Of a stretch of DNA of 64,000 bases, positions 23,591 to 34,639 are shown one piece after another; position 1 is the stretch's first letter, and each line of letters opens with the position of its first letter. The notes under the pieces are model-generated. The model was not told where the DNA came from. It worked only from the letters and a program-made list of their open reading frames with translations, and made no database searches. Made by a program: the position numbers and the translations under genes. Origin of the DNA: Przewalskia tangutica (taxonomy: Eukaryota; Streptophyta; Magnoliopsida; Solanales; Solanaceae). The stretch covers positions 28,513,711-28,577,710 of the forward strand of contig CM056720.1 in assembly GCA_029844215.1 (NCBI GenBank). The letters run 5' to 3'.

Positions 23591-24362
23591 TATTGTTATT
23601 CCATGGACTAACTCTCCGTGAGGTTTTCTTGTTCGGCCTTGGTATCGGTAGTCGGCTTCGTACTTGCCCGTGTCGCCGGGGTTTGTTTGTATTACATTGT
23701 TAGTGCGGTTTGGCATCGGTAGGACTTGGTGTGCATGTGTACTTCTTGGTGTTATCATAGGCTGCGATGAGGAAGGTATTCCACGAGCATGATTGATGTG
23801 GAGGCGTGAGACCACGACTTGATATAAGCATTATATGTGTGTCTTGTAGTTTGGTTATCATACATGTCTCTGCTTTATATAAGCGCTATGATTTCTTTTC
23901 TGATATTTCTGATTTCACATACTTGGTACTGTTGTCTTGACCTCCTTGAGTGCGTTCATCTGCAGTAAGTCTGTCAGTGTCGATCCCCGCTTTTAGGAAC
24001 ACCTTTCAGCGTCTTGGGAAGCTCTGTTCCTTCGGAGGCTCATCTTTGGTATGTTACCCTGAGTTTGTAGGGTCTTGTACATTCAGGGGTATGGCGGGGA
24101 CCTGTCCCGTCATAGTTGTTATAAAAATCTTAGAGGTCTATAGCACTGTTGTGGGCAGGGTTGTAAGGATTATGCTTCAAATGTCTATGTATATATGTAT
24201 GCTGAAAGGCAACCGTTTTGGTTGGCCTATTTTCTTTCATCTTGATCCATGTCTATTTGCATGTTTAAGTTTTTATTTCCGCTGGTTTTCTCTGATATTG
24301 TATCACTAGGGTGCCCGGGGTAAGGCACCAGTCACGGGCCCGAGTTCGGGTCGTGACAAAAG

Positions 24363-24373
24363 TGGTATCGAGC
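24363..24373 (+). other. Primer-binding site, T interior 2
   Basis: TGGTATCGAGC four bases after the LTR2 end, same as interior 1. Confidence 0.8.
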
Positions 24374-24555
24374 GATTAGTCCTCGGAAAGTGTCTCTGCA
24401 TCGTGTCTAGTAGAGTCTTGATTATCGATGTGTTGTGCACCACATCTATGTCGAGGCTATAGGACATTTAGGAATAGTTTCCGCCTTCTCATTACGAGAT
24501 CGTGCCTTAGAAAGTATGTTGTAAGTTGGACCTCTGCGCGTCTCGTTTTACGATT

Positions 24556-25680
24556 ATGCCTCCGCGCAAGGCAACCGGGCCCGAGAAGGCAAGGAAGCGA
24601 GAGGCTGCGAGTAAACGGCGATCTCTACGAGACCACGATACTGAGCCTCGATCCGCTGATGCGGAGGCGGAGAGATGGGTTACAAGTGGGCGATTAATGG
24701 CGGGGTTGTGGCGAACTTGAGAGATAAGGCTGGACACGGCATTCGATGCACCGATGGTTCACCTAGATCGGATAGTTGGAGGCTACGGGATTTTACGAGG
24801 TGTAACGCGAATTTTATGGGTCGAGGCACGAGGATTATCCACGGGAGTTCATCAAGCGATTCTGACGGATCATGAAAGTGATCAGCGCCGGAGACCGAGT
24901 CGATGGTCTAGGTTCGTATTTGCGTGATACCGCATGATCGTGGTTTGATTCATGGGAGCTGTCGGAGAGAATGCACTTCCGGCTAGTTGGGGACGAGTTC
25001 TCAGGCATTTCTTGCACATTTCTTGCCTCACGGATGAGAGGCTCATAAGCAGATTTTTGGTGTTGCGGCGAGCAGTCGTCTGATTCGGGAGTACAATGTG
25101 GAGTTCGACTCATTGGCGATGCGTCCCGCATTAGTAGCTAGTATGGAGGATCGAGTGCACCGATATGTTCTGAGGCTCGATGATTACCTAGCGAGAGTTG
25201 TTGGTGTAGCTCTTGGTAGGGCATGGACATTGCCGCGCATGCGAGCTTATGCACTTGGGGTGAGGCGGAGAAATCGCGGAATGGCGAGTCGTGAGAAGAG
25301 GCCAAAGCAGCGAGTCCTTTGGTGACTTTGGAGGCGGACCGCCTCGTGAGACTAGTTATGCGCCTCCGCCCGATCTGAGTGGTCTCCGGCCGGGATATTC
25401 GGGGCGGTCGGGGCTCAGGGTTCAGATTTCGGAGAGCGGGTGTTAGCGGTGAAGCCACACTACCTCGTTGTGGCGGCGTGGTAGACTCCATAGTGGGAGT
25501 GTCGTGCTAGTTCGGGAGTTTGTTTTACATGCGGCGAGGCCATTTTAGGGCTGTCCAGGCGGGTATTTGGTAGGATAGCATAGAATCTGAGATCGATTGT
25601 GGGTTCTTCACCTTCCACGGCTAGGCGGGATGTTCATACAGCCAAGCCACGGCGAGTCGCGGTGGAAGTTCCGATTTTAG
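24556..25680 (+). pseudogene. T gag copy 2
   Basis: Second gag of element T, parallel to copy 1 and starting at an ATG in GATTATGCCTCCGCGCAAGG. The N-terminus reads M-P-P-R-K-A-T-G-P-E-K-A-R-K. The central segment S-M-E-D-R-V-H-R-Y-V-L-R-L-D-D-Y-L-A (25143-25196) is followed by a long arginine-rich stretch. The zinc knuckle region (about 25440-25560) is damaged: the second half of the CCHC motif is lost by deletions inside GGCCAGCAGGGCC-like sequence. The gag ends at the TAG at 25678-25680, homologous to copy 1. Compared with copy 1 the two alternate in which pieces stay in frame, as expected if the true sequences are longer than both. Function as for copy 1: particle formation and RNA packaging, if intact. 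Confidence 0.8.
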
Positions 25681-26465
25681 CGGTCCTTTGAACCGCCTAT
25701 TTTCAGGTATATCCTTAACCCTCTAGAGACTTGTATGTAATAATGTTATGATAATGTGTTAAGTGTTAGGTTCGGATAGCTTTGTGCTAAAATGTGATTT
25801 AGAAACATGGTTAGCGAAAAAGGGTAAGCCTGGGGGTGAGAAAATGATGAACCTTAGAATATTACAGTTGAGACCTTAGATGTAAGGTCGTCTTGAGTAC
25901 AAGTTTTTGCAAGTGATCCTTGTCGGAGTGCATTTTATGCCTAGAATGTATTGTGTGATAAGTCCCTGGGTAGTGTGAAATGGAAGTGGTAGCTTTCATG
26001 ACCTGTAGAGGTAAGATTGTTCCGGATCGGGAAACAAGAGCTTGATGCGTTAAGTGGGTCGGGTTGGGGCCATGCTGCGGGCCAACCCGCGGCTGTTTGG
26101 GGTTGGGTCAGCTCTGGGTGGTCGCCGGTGGTAGGGTCACGAGGGTGTTAGGCCCAAGTTTAGATGACCATCGTGTGAGATCGTGGATCGTTCGACGAGA
26201 ATCGGTTCGTGAAGGCGAGAATGGCCTTAAGGAGATTGAGGCTAGTAAGATGACCAAGTTTGGAGGTGGTGACTCCAAAGTTTTGGGAAGCGGCGATGGC
26301 GAAGTGCGGCATTATCTTGGAAGAGTTCAAGTGTTCGAGAAGGCACGCGAGTAAGGAGGAAGAAGAGAACGTGTGTTATTCCATGGACAGATGTGGCGAT
26401 GACAACTTGTTAGAAGAACTTTATCGTTATCCATCTTGAGAAGGAACATTCGGGACGAATGTTTC
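25681..26465 (+). other. Conserved non-coding interior of T (copy 2)
   Basis: Collinear with 19967-20759, no pol motif. The hairpin GCGGG-CCAA-CCCGC at 26077-26090 keeps the stem of copy 1 with a different loop. Confidence 0.7.
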
Positions 26466-26479
26466 TAAGGAGGGGAGAA
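26466..26479 (+). other. Polypurine tract before T LTR3
   Basis: AAGGAGGGGAGAA directly before TGTTATACCCC at 26480. Confidence 0.85.
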
Positions 26480-26687
26480 TGTTATACCCCGTATTTCCAG
26501 AGTATGTACGTGAGGACGTACGTATAAAAGTTTAAGCCTTAAAGTAAGCAAAGTGGCGAATTTGTGCACAAGTGCCAAAAGAGTCGTTTTTAAACGCGTT
26601 TTACTAGACTTGCGAAGGAAAATTCCGGCTATGTCATTTCTAATTTTTGCGGATTTTTCCGAGAGGCGAAACATTTTGGACCAGCGG

Positions 26688-26885
26688 GAGGGTGACAAGT
26701 GTCACCTCACATTGGCCGAGACTTTAGCGGTAATGGACGAAAGGGTGGGGTGTAGTTGGTAGGATATTTTGTGCAAGTTGGTGTAGTAGATGGATAAGGT
26801 GCACATGGCTTAATCCTAGCCCTACACTTGCCTAACACTTGGAAGAATCTTGGCCATTGGTTGGCCATTTCTTGACCTATAAATA
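26688..26885 (+). promoter_or_regulatory. T LTR3 promoter region
   Basis: GAGGGTGACAAGTGTCACCTC begins at 26688 and TATAAATA is at 26878-26885, the same arrangement as in LTR1. Confidence 0.6.
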
Positions 26886-27689
26886 CCCCCCCTTTGTTGA
26901 TGAAATTCTTCATCCAAAATCATTTCTAAGTGTTAAAATCCCTCCCCTTTTGAGAGTTATGTTTCGTCAACCCCCCTCGAGTGAGCCTTGGCGAGAGCCT
27001 ACCCCCTAGCCTAGTTGTTTTCTTATAATACCCCCCTTTGTGGTATAGAAATACTCTCCAAGTATTGTTATAATGCCCAAATACTTTAGCCCAAATACCT
27101 TGTAAGTACCTTCCAAAGTTACCTCTATACGTAGAGTCCGGAAATACTATTATATTTTCCCTCAGTCACAAAAACGAAACCCTAAGAAAAACCTTCATAG
27201 TCGGTTGAAGTGTTAAGTAGAAGTTGCGTAGAACTTCTAAGGGTTGTTTGGAGCGGGTTGGAGCGCGCAGAGTAGGAGCTAAACGTTGCTCAGGAGCGAC
27301 ATTTATACTTGGATAATTTTGGGCTCATCGAGGTAAATAATCCTATCCTTCTAGTGTAATTGGAAATTACATACTGTAGTAGTATTGAAATGAATATAAG
27401 ATTCATAGAAGTGAATTGAGCGTAATAGAAGGATATTCTGAGAATAGACTTGAGCTGAAATCACATGGAAGAATATAAGTAGAAGATTAAAGCGTATTTA
27501 CATAGAATTTGTATTCTGATGGTGATAACCTTTATTGGTTGAATGTTACGCAAGTAGCATGTGCTACTTAGAAGGTGGACAAGGCTAGCCGGGTTATAGC
27601 CGTGGGCGTTTTGCTTATAGTCGATAATCGTCGCGGTATGTGATTCTTCTATACTCTTGAGCATGAGGTATTTTAAAAAGAATACATAT

Positions 27690-27960
27690 AGTACGGTAGA
27701 CGTACGTGTGGCAATGTCTTTTGACTTAAGCCTGAATAATAAGAACCTTGAAATATTCTAAAAGGAATATAGATATAGTACGGTAGACGTACGTGTGTTA
27801 ACTGAATGTAGTGTCACGGCAATGTCTTTTGACTTAAGCCTGAATAATAAGAATCGTGAAATATTTTAAAAGAGTATATATATATAGTACGGTGAGCGTA
27901 CGTGTGTTAACTGAATGTAGTGTCACGGCAATGTCTTTTGACTTAAGCCTGAATAATAAT
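27690..27960 (+). repeat. Type I array in T LTR3
   Basis: Three units beginning AGTACGGT, the first short, as in LTR1. Confidence 0.75.
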
Positions 27961-29065
27961 GATCTTGAAGTATTTCAAAAGATTTAAGAAACCTTTTTGA
28001 AAGAAGAGTAATGCTTGGTTTTAAAAAAAAGCTTAAGAGTTATACTAGCTTTATGAGAAGTTAGGTATAACGTCTAAAAGAGATAAAAAGAATGGTTTAC
28101 TGATTTTAGAAGTTAAGAGACTTGATCTTAAAAGATAAGAGACTTAACTTAATATGGATGTTTGTGTGAAACCTCATTCGTGAGTAATGAGTACTTGGTT
28201 TTTAAAAGGAATGATGTTTTACTGATTTCGGAAATCAGAATAAGTATCGAACAAACCACTGCAGCGCTAATAAAGGAAAATGTATTGAATAATGAAGTAT
28301 TATTGAAACCAGTAGAAACCTCCATCTGCATAGAAGCTAAGATGAGACAAAATGATATTACATTTCCTAGATCATGGCTGCTTAATAAGATTGATTATGA
28401 ACAAGAATAACCTACACTCATATAAGGCATATGTTTCTCAGATTGTTTAAAGGAGAATTATATTCTTAAATGATTGAAGACTATGAACTATGAAACTTTT
28501 CTAAAATAAAGAGACTGGAGTAATTGAAATTAGGCAAACTGGAACTCTAGGGAAAAGGAAGGCATTGTTTTGTCTTAAAATGGGTTAAAACATAAAGTGT
28601 TATAACAACTTTATGGGAAGTTAGTTATAACGACTTTATGAAAACAAAAGAAGGGTTTTATCATTGGTTTTAATGTGGTAACTCGACTTTGAAAAGAGAA
28701 GTGTTTTGGTTTACCTAATAATGTGAGTCACTCTATTTTTATACTACGGGTATCGGGTGACTTTTATAAAAGGAATGGATCTCTTTAAAAGGAATTTAAC
28801 GTACGTAGTACTTTAGGGTTAAAACCCGGACTTTGATATAAAATGAAAGTACCTTGAGTTAAGTATAACTTGCCTATGCTTGTTGTTGTGAAACTTGCCT
28901 ATACGTGTTGTGATAGCCTTTGTTGTGCAAGAATTGTGTTTCTATACTACCGCGTCTCTCGATGGAGGGCCGGTTGACTTGTTGAGAACTTCTTTGGGGC
29001 GTCTTGCGGTGGCGGAGAAATTCCGCAGATGCGATCACTGATAGTGTTAATTTTGCTAATCGCTT

Positions 29066-29312
29066 TGGACATCCGACCACGATCGTGGCGCGGGTATGGT
29101 TCCATTTTGATTGTTGTCTTGTTGTTCCTTTTGGACATCTTCGACACGATGCGTAGCGCAGGTATGGTTCCATTTTGATTCTTTGTCTTGTTGTTCCTTT
29201 TGGACATCTTCGACACGATGCGTAGCGCACGGGTATGGTTCCATTTTGATTGTTGTCTTGTTGTTTCCTTTTTGGACATACTGACACGATGCGTAGCGCA
29301 CGGGTATGGTTC
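29066..29312 (+). repeat. Type II array in T LTR3
   Basis: Four 65-72 bp units with TTTGGACAT and GGTTCCATTTTGATT. Confidence 0.75.
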
Positions 29313-29949
29313 TATTGGGATTGTTATTCTATGGACTAACTCTCCATGAGGTTTTACTGTTCGGCCTTGGTATCTGGTAGTCGACTTTCGTACTTGCCCC
29401 GTGTCAGCTTCGGGGTTTGGTTGTATTGCATTGTTAGTACGGTTTTGGCATCAGGTAGGACTTGGTGTGCATGTGTACATCTTGGTGTTATCATATCGCC
29501 GATGAGGAAGGTATTCCACGTGCATGATTGATGTGGAGGAGTGAGACCACGACTTGATATAATCGTTATATGTGTATCTTGTAGTTTGGTTATCATACAT
29601 GTCTCACCTTTATATAGCTATGATTTCTTTTCTGATATTTCTGATTTCACATACTTGGTACTGTTATGCGACCTCCTTGAGTGCGTTCATCTGCAGTAGA
29701 GGTACATCGGTATCCGTCCCATTTTAGGATCACACTTTCGTCTTGGGAAGCTCCGTTCCTTCGGAGGCTCATCTTTGGTATGTTACCCTGAGTTTGTAGG
29801 GTCTTGTACATTCAGGGGTATGGCGGGGCCCTGTCCCGTCATAGTTGTTGTAAAAATCTTAAGTGCAACCTTTGTTGTGGCGGGGTTGTAAGGATTATAG
29901 CTCAAATGTCTATGTATATATGTATCTTTGAAAACCGCGTTTTGGTTGG

Positions 29950-29954
29950 CCTAT
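29950..29954. repeat. Target-site duplication of M1, left copy (CCTAT)
   Basis: CCTAT before M1. The right copy is at 39298-39302. Joining the flanks restores GGTTGGCCTATTTTCTTTC, as in LTR2 near 24222. Confidence 0.92.
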
Positions 29955-30524
29955 TGTCACACCCGAAATCCGGGCGTGGCGTGCCTTATCCGGGCACCCT
30001 AGTGATCCAACATCGAGAAAACAATGAAATAAAAACTTTAAACATGAAATGAGAGACAACTAAATAAGCAGGCCAACCAACGTTGCCTTCGTATATATAT
30101 ATATAAAAGCGACAGCTATCCTTTTACAAACCACAACAAGCATGCTCTGAGACCTCTAAGATTTATACAACAACTATGACGGACAGGCCCCGCCATACCT
30201 GAATGTACAAGAACCTACGACTCGAAACATACCAAAAGATAAGCCTCCGAGAAACGGAGCTTCCTAATCTGAACGGTGATCCTAAGGCGGGATCAACGGC
30301 CGATGTACCTCACTGCGGCATGAACGGCCCGAAGAGGTCGATGCAATTGCAGTATGTGAAGCGTAAAATCGTAAATGAAATCATAATAGCCTATAAAGCG
30401 GGAGACATGTATGATAACCAAAATACGATTCGCAACATAAAAGCGATCAGTCGTGGACTCACGCCAAAGTCACCACTCAAATATAACCGTGGGACTCACG
30501 CCCACAACATCCATCATGTTCGCA

Positions 30525-31045
30525 TCATGGCGCGTGCCGGAATCTGACATCGGTGTAGACATGTCCATGATGCAACAATAATGACAAGGCCGCGTGGCCA
30601 CATGCCCCCGAATCTGACATCGGTGTAGACATGCCCATGTAATCCTCAACAACAATATCTTTGGGTGGTCAACCTGCGCGTAGCCACATGCCCCGAATCT
30701 GACATCGGTGTAGACACGCCCATGGAACAAGAATAACCATATATCGGGTAATCAACCCGGCGTGGCCACATGCCCCGGAATACAAAGATCGGTGTAGACA
30801 TGTCCATGTAACCACAATAACAATATATCACGCAACCGGCTATCACAAGCAAGCTCAAGCAAATTACCATACTTCTAAACTTTCATAAAAGATCCATTCT
30901 TTCTCGAGTCACTGATATCAACACTTGCACAACAAATGCTATCTCAACAAGCATGGCGAGCTACACAACGGCAAGCATAGGCAAGTTACACAACAACAAG
31001 CATAGGCAAGTTATACAACACAAGCGTGAGGCGAGTTATACACAA
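30525..31045 (-). repeat. LTR cassette of M1 3' LTR: type III and type IV arrays
   Basis: About four 70-75 bp units with GGCCACATGCCCCGAATCTG and ACATCGGTGTAGACATGCCCATG lie at 30525-30815. They are followed by three short units AACAAGCATAGGCAAGTTA at 30950-31045. Confidence 0.75.
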
Positions 31046-32752
31046 CTCAAGGTACTTCCATTTTATATCATAGTCGGGTTTTAACCCTAAGTACTATGTA
31101 CGTTAAGCCTTGTAAAAGAGATATATTCCTTCTATAAAAGTCACGATACAGTAGTATAAAACTAGAGTGATTCACATTATTAAGTAAACTAACACTTTCC
31201 TTTTAAAATCAAGTAACAACATTCTTTTCCTAAGTTCGGTTTGCCTACTTTCAATTACTCAAGCCTCTTACTTTAGAAAGGTTTCATAGTTCGTAGTTTT
31301 AATCCCTTAAAACAATTTAAGAAACATATGCCCACGTGTGAGTAGTTTATTCTTGTTTATAACAATCTTATTACAATGACATGATCTAGAAATGAAATAT
31401 CATTTTGTCTCATCTTAGCTTCTATGCGGATGGAAGTTTCTCTTGGTTTTAATAATACTTAATTATTCAAAACATTTCCTTTTATTAACCGCAGTGGTTT
31501 GTCGATACACATCCCGATTTCAAATCGATAAAACATTCTTAAGCGTTATACCTAACTTCCCATAAAGCTAGTATAACTCTTAAGTTTTCAAAACCAAGTA
31601 TTACTCTTCTTTTCAAAACGATTTGAGAAATCTTTTGAAATACTACAAGTTCTTTATTATCACACATCAAGCGCTTATAAACAAATCATTTACCTTTTTA
31701 AAACCACAAAGTATTTTCTTATCTACATAAAGTCGTTATAACTTAACTTCCCATAAAGCGTTATAACACTTTATGTTTCAAACCAATCAAATACATTTAA
31801 CACGTATGCGTCTACCGTACTACATAGTTCACACATATCATGCTAGAAGAGATAGGAAGAGGTTCACATACCTCGCGACAGCATCGACTAATAGCAAAAG
31901 CGCTCCAAACAATCGACTACCCTTAAGCCAAGTAAATCGCGCCACACGTAGTACTTGACCTATAAGGCCACAAGCGCTTTATTAACATCGCAGAACTTTC
32001 TGAGAAAATTGCGACACCTCCGCCACAGCGTAAATCTCTCCTCTCTATCGGTGGCCATCAAGCCAACCAGGGGTTAACACATCTAACGGGCGAGTACAAT
32101 TCTACAACACAGTAATGCTACACAAGTCTACTGTAATACAGTCCTATGTAATTACAGTTCAGTTCAGTTCTTAATTCTTCAGGCTTAAGTCAAAAGACAT
32201 TGCCACAGTACTAAGTTCAGTTCTATACATAGTATATGACAACTATATATTCAACATGTAATTTCCAATTACAATAGGGGACAAGATATTTACCTCGATA
32301 AGCCCAAAATTATCCGAGTTTAATGTCGCTCCCGAGCAAGGTTTAGCTCTACTCGAGTGCTCAATCCGCTCCAAACAACCCTTAGAAGTTTCTAACCAAC
32401 TTCTTAAGTACTTCAAACAACTATGAAGATTTCCTTAGGGTTTCGTTTAGTGGCTAAAGGAAAGTATAATCGTATTTTCTGGGCTTTTATAAGTGTAACC
32501 TTGGGAATACTACAAGGTATTTGGGCCAAGGTATTTGGACATAACAACAATACTTTGGAGAGTATTTCTATACCACAAAGGGGGGTATTTATACGAGACA
32601 ACTAGGCTAGTGGGTACCCCGTGAAACACCACCAGGGAGGGTGGCTCTCGCCAAGGGGAAAGGGAGGGCTAGGACGAGAATTCTCAAGAGGAGGAGAGGG
32701 GTTTTCAAGACTTAGGCAATTTGTGGACGAAAGAACTCATCAACTAATGGGG

Positions 32753-32946
32753 TATTTATAGGTCAAGCCAAAGCCAACCAATGGCAAGATCAATCCATGT
32801 GTTAGGCAAGTGTAGGGCTAGGATTTACCAAACACAAATATCTACCTAACCTTGACTTTGTCAAGGCAACAAAACGTGCCAACCTTGTTCATTTTCGCCC
32901 AAATGGGCGTTCAAGTCCACCAATGGGAGGTGCTGTAAGCCCTCCC
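32753..32946 (-). promoter_or_regulatory. M1 3' LTR promoter region
   Basis: Minus-strand TATAAATA is at 32753-32760. The palindrome at 32925-32946 keeps the GGGAGG/CCTCCC arms but its centre is degenerate. Confidence 0.5.
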
Positions 32947-33149
32947 GTTGGTCCAAAAATGTTTCGCCTCTCGGAAAAATCCGCAAAAATTAGAAATGAC
33001 ATAGCCGAAATTCCCTACGAAGGTGTGAAACCGTTTCGTCAAAACGACTCTGTCGGGTGTTGTGAGCAAAATTAATTCGCCAAGCCACTTTGTAGTTCGA
33101 AAATTTCTACGACGTCCCCACGCACATACTCGGAAATACGGGTATAACA

Positions 33150-33163
33150 TTCTCCCCTCAGAA
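33150..33163 (-). other. Polypurine tract of M1
   Basis: Minus-strand GAGGGGAGAA next to the 3' LTR start at 33149, preceded by CGAATGTTTC. Confidence 0.8.
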
Positions 33164-33378
33164 ACATTCGTCGAATGTTCCTTCTAAGGCTCAAAACAAG
33201 CGCGCCAAGATAGTCTTCACTACTATACTTACGAGAACAAACCCGCCACATCCGCCACGAAACACCCACTCAAAATACTTACATCCAAGTCCACGAGGAA
33301 ACACCTCTAACATCACCGCAACCACCTCTCTCCGGGTCCTAAAATATACTTCCTTCGTGCTTCTCTTTACAAAGAAAT

Positions 33379-33395
33379 GATACCACTTTTGTCAC
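33379..33395 (-). other. Copy of LTR-end/primer-site junction inside M1 interior
   Basis: The minus strand reads GTGACAAAAGTGGTATC, identical over 17 bases to the sequence spanning LTR end and primer-binding site. It lies here about 230 bp upstream of the polypurine tract. M2 has it at 43251-43267. Confidence 0.7.
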
Positions 33396-33564
33396 TTTGC
33401 GAGGCATAAACCTTCTCAGCGACCCAACAAATGGTACTGATCGCATGCGACATCGAGGTCGTCAGACACTCAAACTCTTACTCACAACTTTTCCATGTTT
33501 TTTTTATCGCTCGGTTCCAAAACTCGGGGTCACTATCTCTTACGTGGTCATCATTAACTGGGAA

Positions 33565-34135
33565 CACTCTGGATGGATTTCCGATACTCTCCCGAACGTA
33601 TCAATAAGAAAGACCGAACGTACTGCCTCCTAAGTCGGACGGCAATTGCTAACATATAGGCAACCTGGCCTATTCTTCACATGAACTCAAAAGGCCCAAA
33701 GTAACTCGGGCTAAGTTCCTCTGTTCTCCAAAACTCGCCACACCCTAACCACAGTCTGCTGGAACAAGCCTGAACCAACTATCTGAACCTTGCCAGCATC
33801 GAACCAATCGACCGGCAACTTACACTTCCGCCCCTACAAGGCTTCACAAGACGACATCCGAACACTGAAATGGTAGCCAAAACACTTCTCTCCAAAGGAG
33901 ACAACGATCCTCGCACTACCGACATCAAAACACCGCCCGAGGAATACGATACTGAGACTCACCCGGTTCCCACTCACTGGTAAAATTCTTAGAAAACGAA
34001 AATAGCCACCACTGGCTTCATCGTCATCATAAGGTGAAGGTAGGCACCCGTGCAGCCTTACAACCTTCGCATAACACCAACATTGCCGAGGCGACCGATC
34101 AAGAACACGATAAAGCCCCATCGGCCCGACCATCG
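33565..34135 (-). pseudogene. Integrase fragment inside M1
   Basis: This stretch of about 570 bp is absent from T and M2, where about 50 bp of non-coding interior stand instead. On the minus strand it resembles a Ty3/gypsy integrase. A frame at 33834-34169 contains V-V-R-L-H-G as in the core before the second catalytic Asp. It ends S-S-C-E-A-L before G-R-K-C, as in the Y-E-A-L-Y-G-R-K-C motif. Further on come W-F-D-A-G-K-V-Q-I-V-G and a G-P-F/R-I-G-Q-V-A-Y segment like the GPY/F module. The acidic catalytic residues cannot be placed in one frame, and at least one internal deletion separates core and GPY/F parts. The piece is non-functional. Its position shows either that the family descends from a pol-bearing element or that M1 picked up the piece by template switching. 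Identification rests on motif order read by eye. Confidence 0.6.
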
Positions 34136-34639
34136 GTCGAACGCATCCACGAACTCGTGCGCTGGTCATCTAAACTTGGGCCTAGCACCTCGTGACCCTA
34201 CCACTGGCGACCACCTGCAGCTGACCCACCTCATTCGCCACGGGTTGACACGCAACACGCCTCAACCCGACCTCCATCACGCCTAACTCTCTAGTTCTCG
34301 ATCCAACAATCTTACCTATTCAAGTCATGAAAGCTACCACTTCCATCTCACATTACCGTGGACCGATCACACAAATATATATCCCACGCACACTACGCAC
34401 TGATAAAGGTCAAACATAAAATAGATCTTTTACTCAAGACGACCTCCCGTAAGGTCTCAATCGTGACATAGTCTGTGGTTCACACTTACCATGACCCCAT
34501 ACTTAACCTCCCAACTAACCATGTTTTCTAACTCACAATTTACACAACGCTATTCGCACATACACATAATAATGAGATCATCATAACAGATACCAAGACT
34601 ACAGAGGTTAAGGATATACCGGTTACCGCTCCACTCTAA
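34136..34639 (-). other. Non-coding interior of M1 downstream of gag
   Basis: Homologous to the 0.8 kb non-coding interior of T: CTAAACTTGGGCCTAGCAC and CATGAAAGCTACCACTTCCA are shared (plus-strand spelling). No pol motif in this part. Confidence 0.65.

Larger units (their letters stand above)
20774..24358 (+). mobile_element. T LTR2 (inner LTR)
   Basis: A 3585 bp LTR between the two interiors. It differs from both outer LTRs at many sites where those agree: CCTATATCATGGCAGC against CCTAGATCATGGCTGC, AGAGAGTTTAAAGG against AGATTGTTTAAAGG, TTTTCGTATAATA against TTTTCTTATAATA. It has its own TATA box and arrays. Confidence 0.9.
26480..29954 (+). mobile_element. T LTR3 (3' outer LTR), main piece
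   Basis: The first 3475 bp of LTR3 up to the insertion of M1. The last 128 bp are at 39303-39430. It is closer to LTR1 than to LTR2 at most differing sites. Confidence 0.9.
29955..33149 (-). mobile_element. M1 3' LTR
   Basis: A 3195 bp LTR, plus-strand TGTCACACCCG to GGGTATAACA. Type III and IV cassettes stand where T has type II. Confidence 0.9.

Noticed and set aside
23144..23815. A 223-codon minus-strand open frame with repeating N-Q-N-G-T-I-P motifs
   Set aside because: It is antisense read-through of the 65-72 bp type II LTR array. The same frame is broken differently in LTR1 and LTR3, and it has no credible domain.
30525..30815. Regularly spaced repeats that could suggest a CRISPR array
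   Set aside because: Units are continuous 70-75 bp tandem repeats without unique spacers, inside a plant retrotransposon LTR.
32423..32605. Identical 60- to 62-codon frames on both strands in the two M1 LTRs (also 38563-38745)
   Set aside because: Present only because both LTRs of a young element are identical. The frame is not kept in M2, T or B.
33834..34169. The integrase-like frame in M1 taken as an independent host gene
   Set aside because: Motifs and flanks place it within M1's interior as a pol remnant, with no start or termination context of its own.
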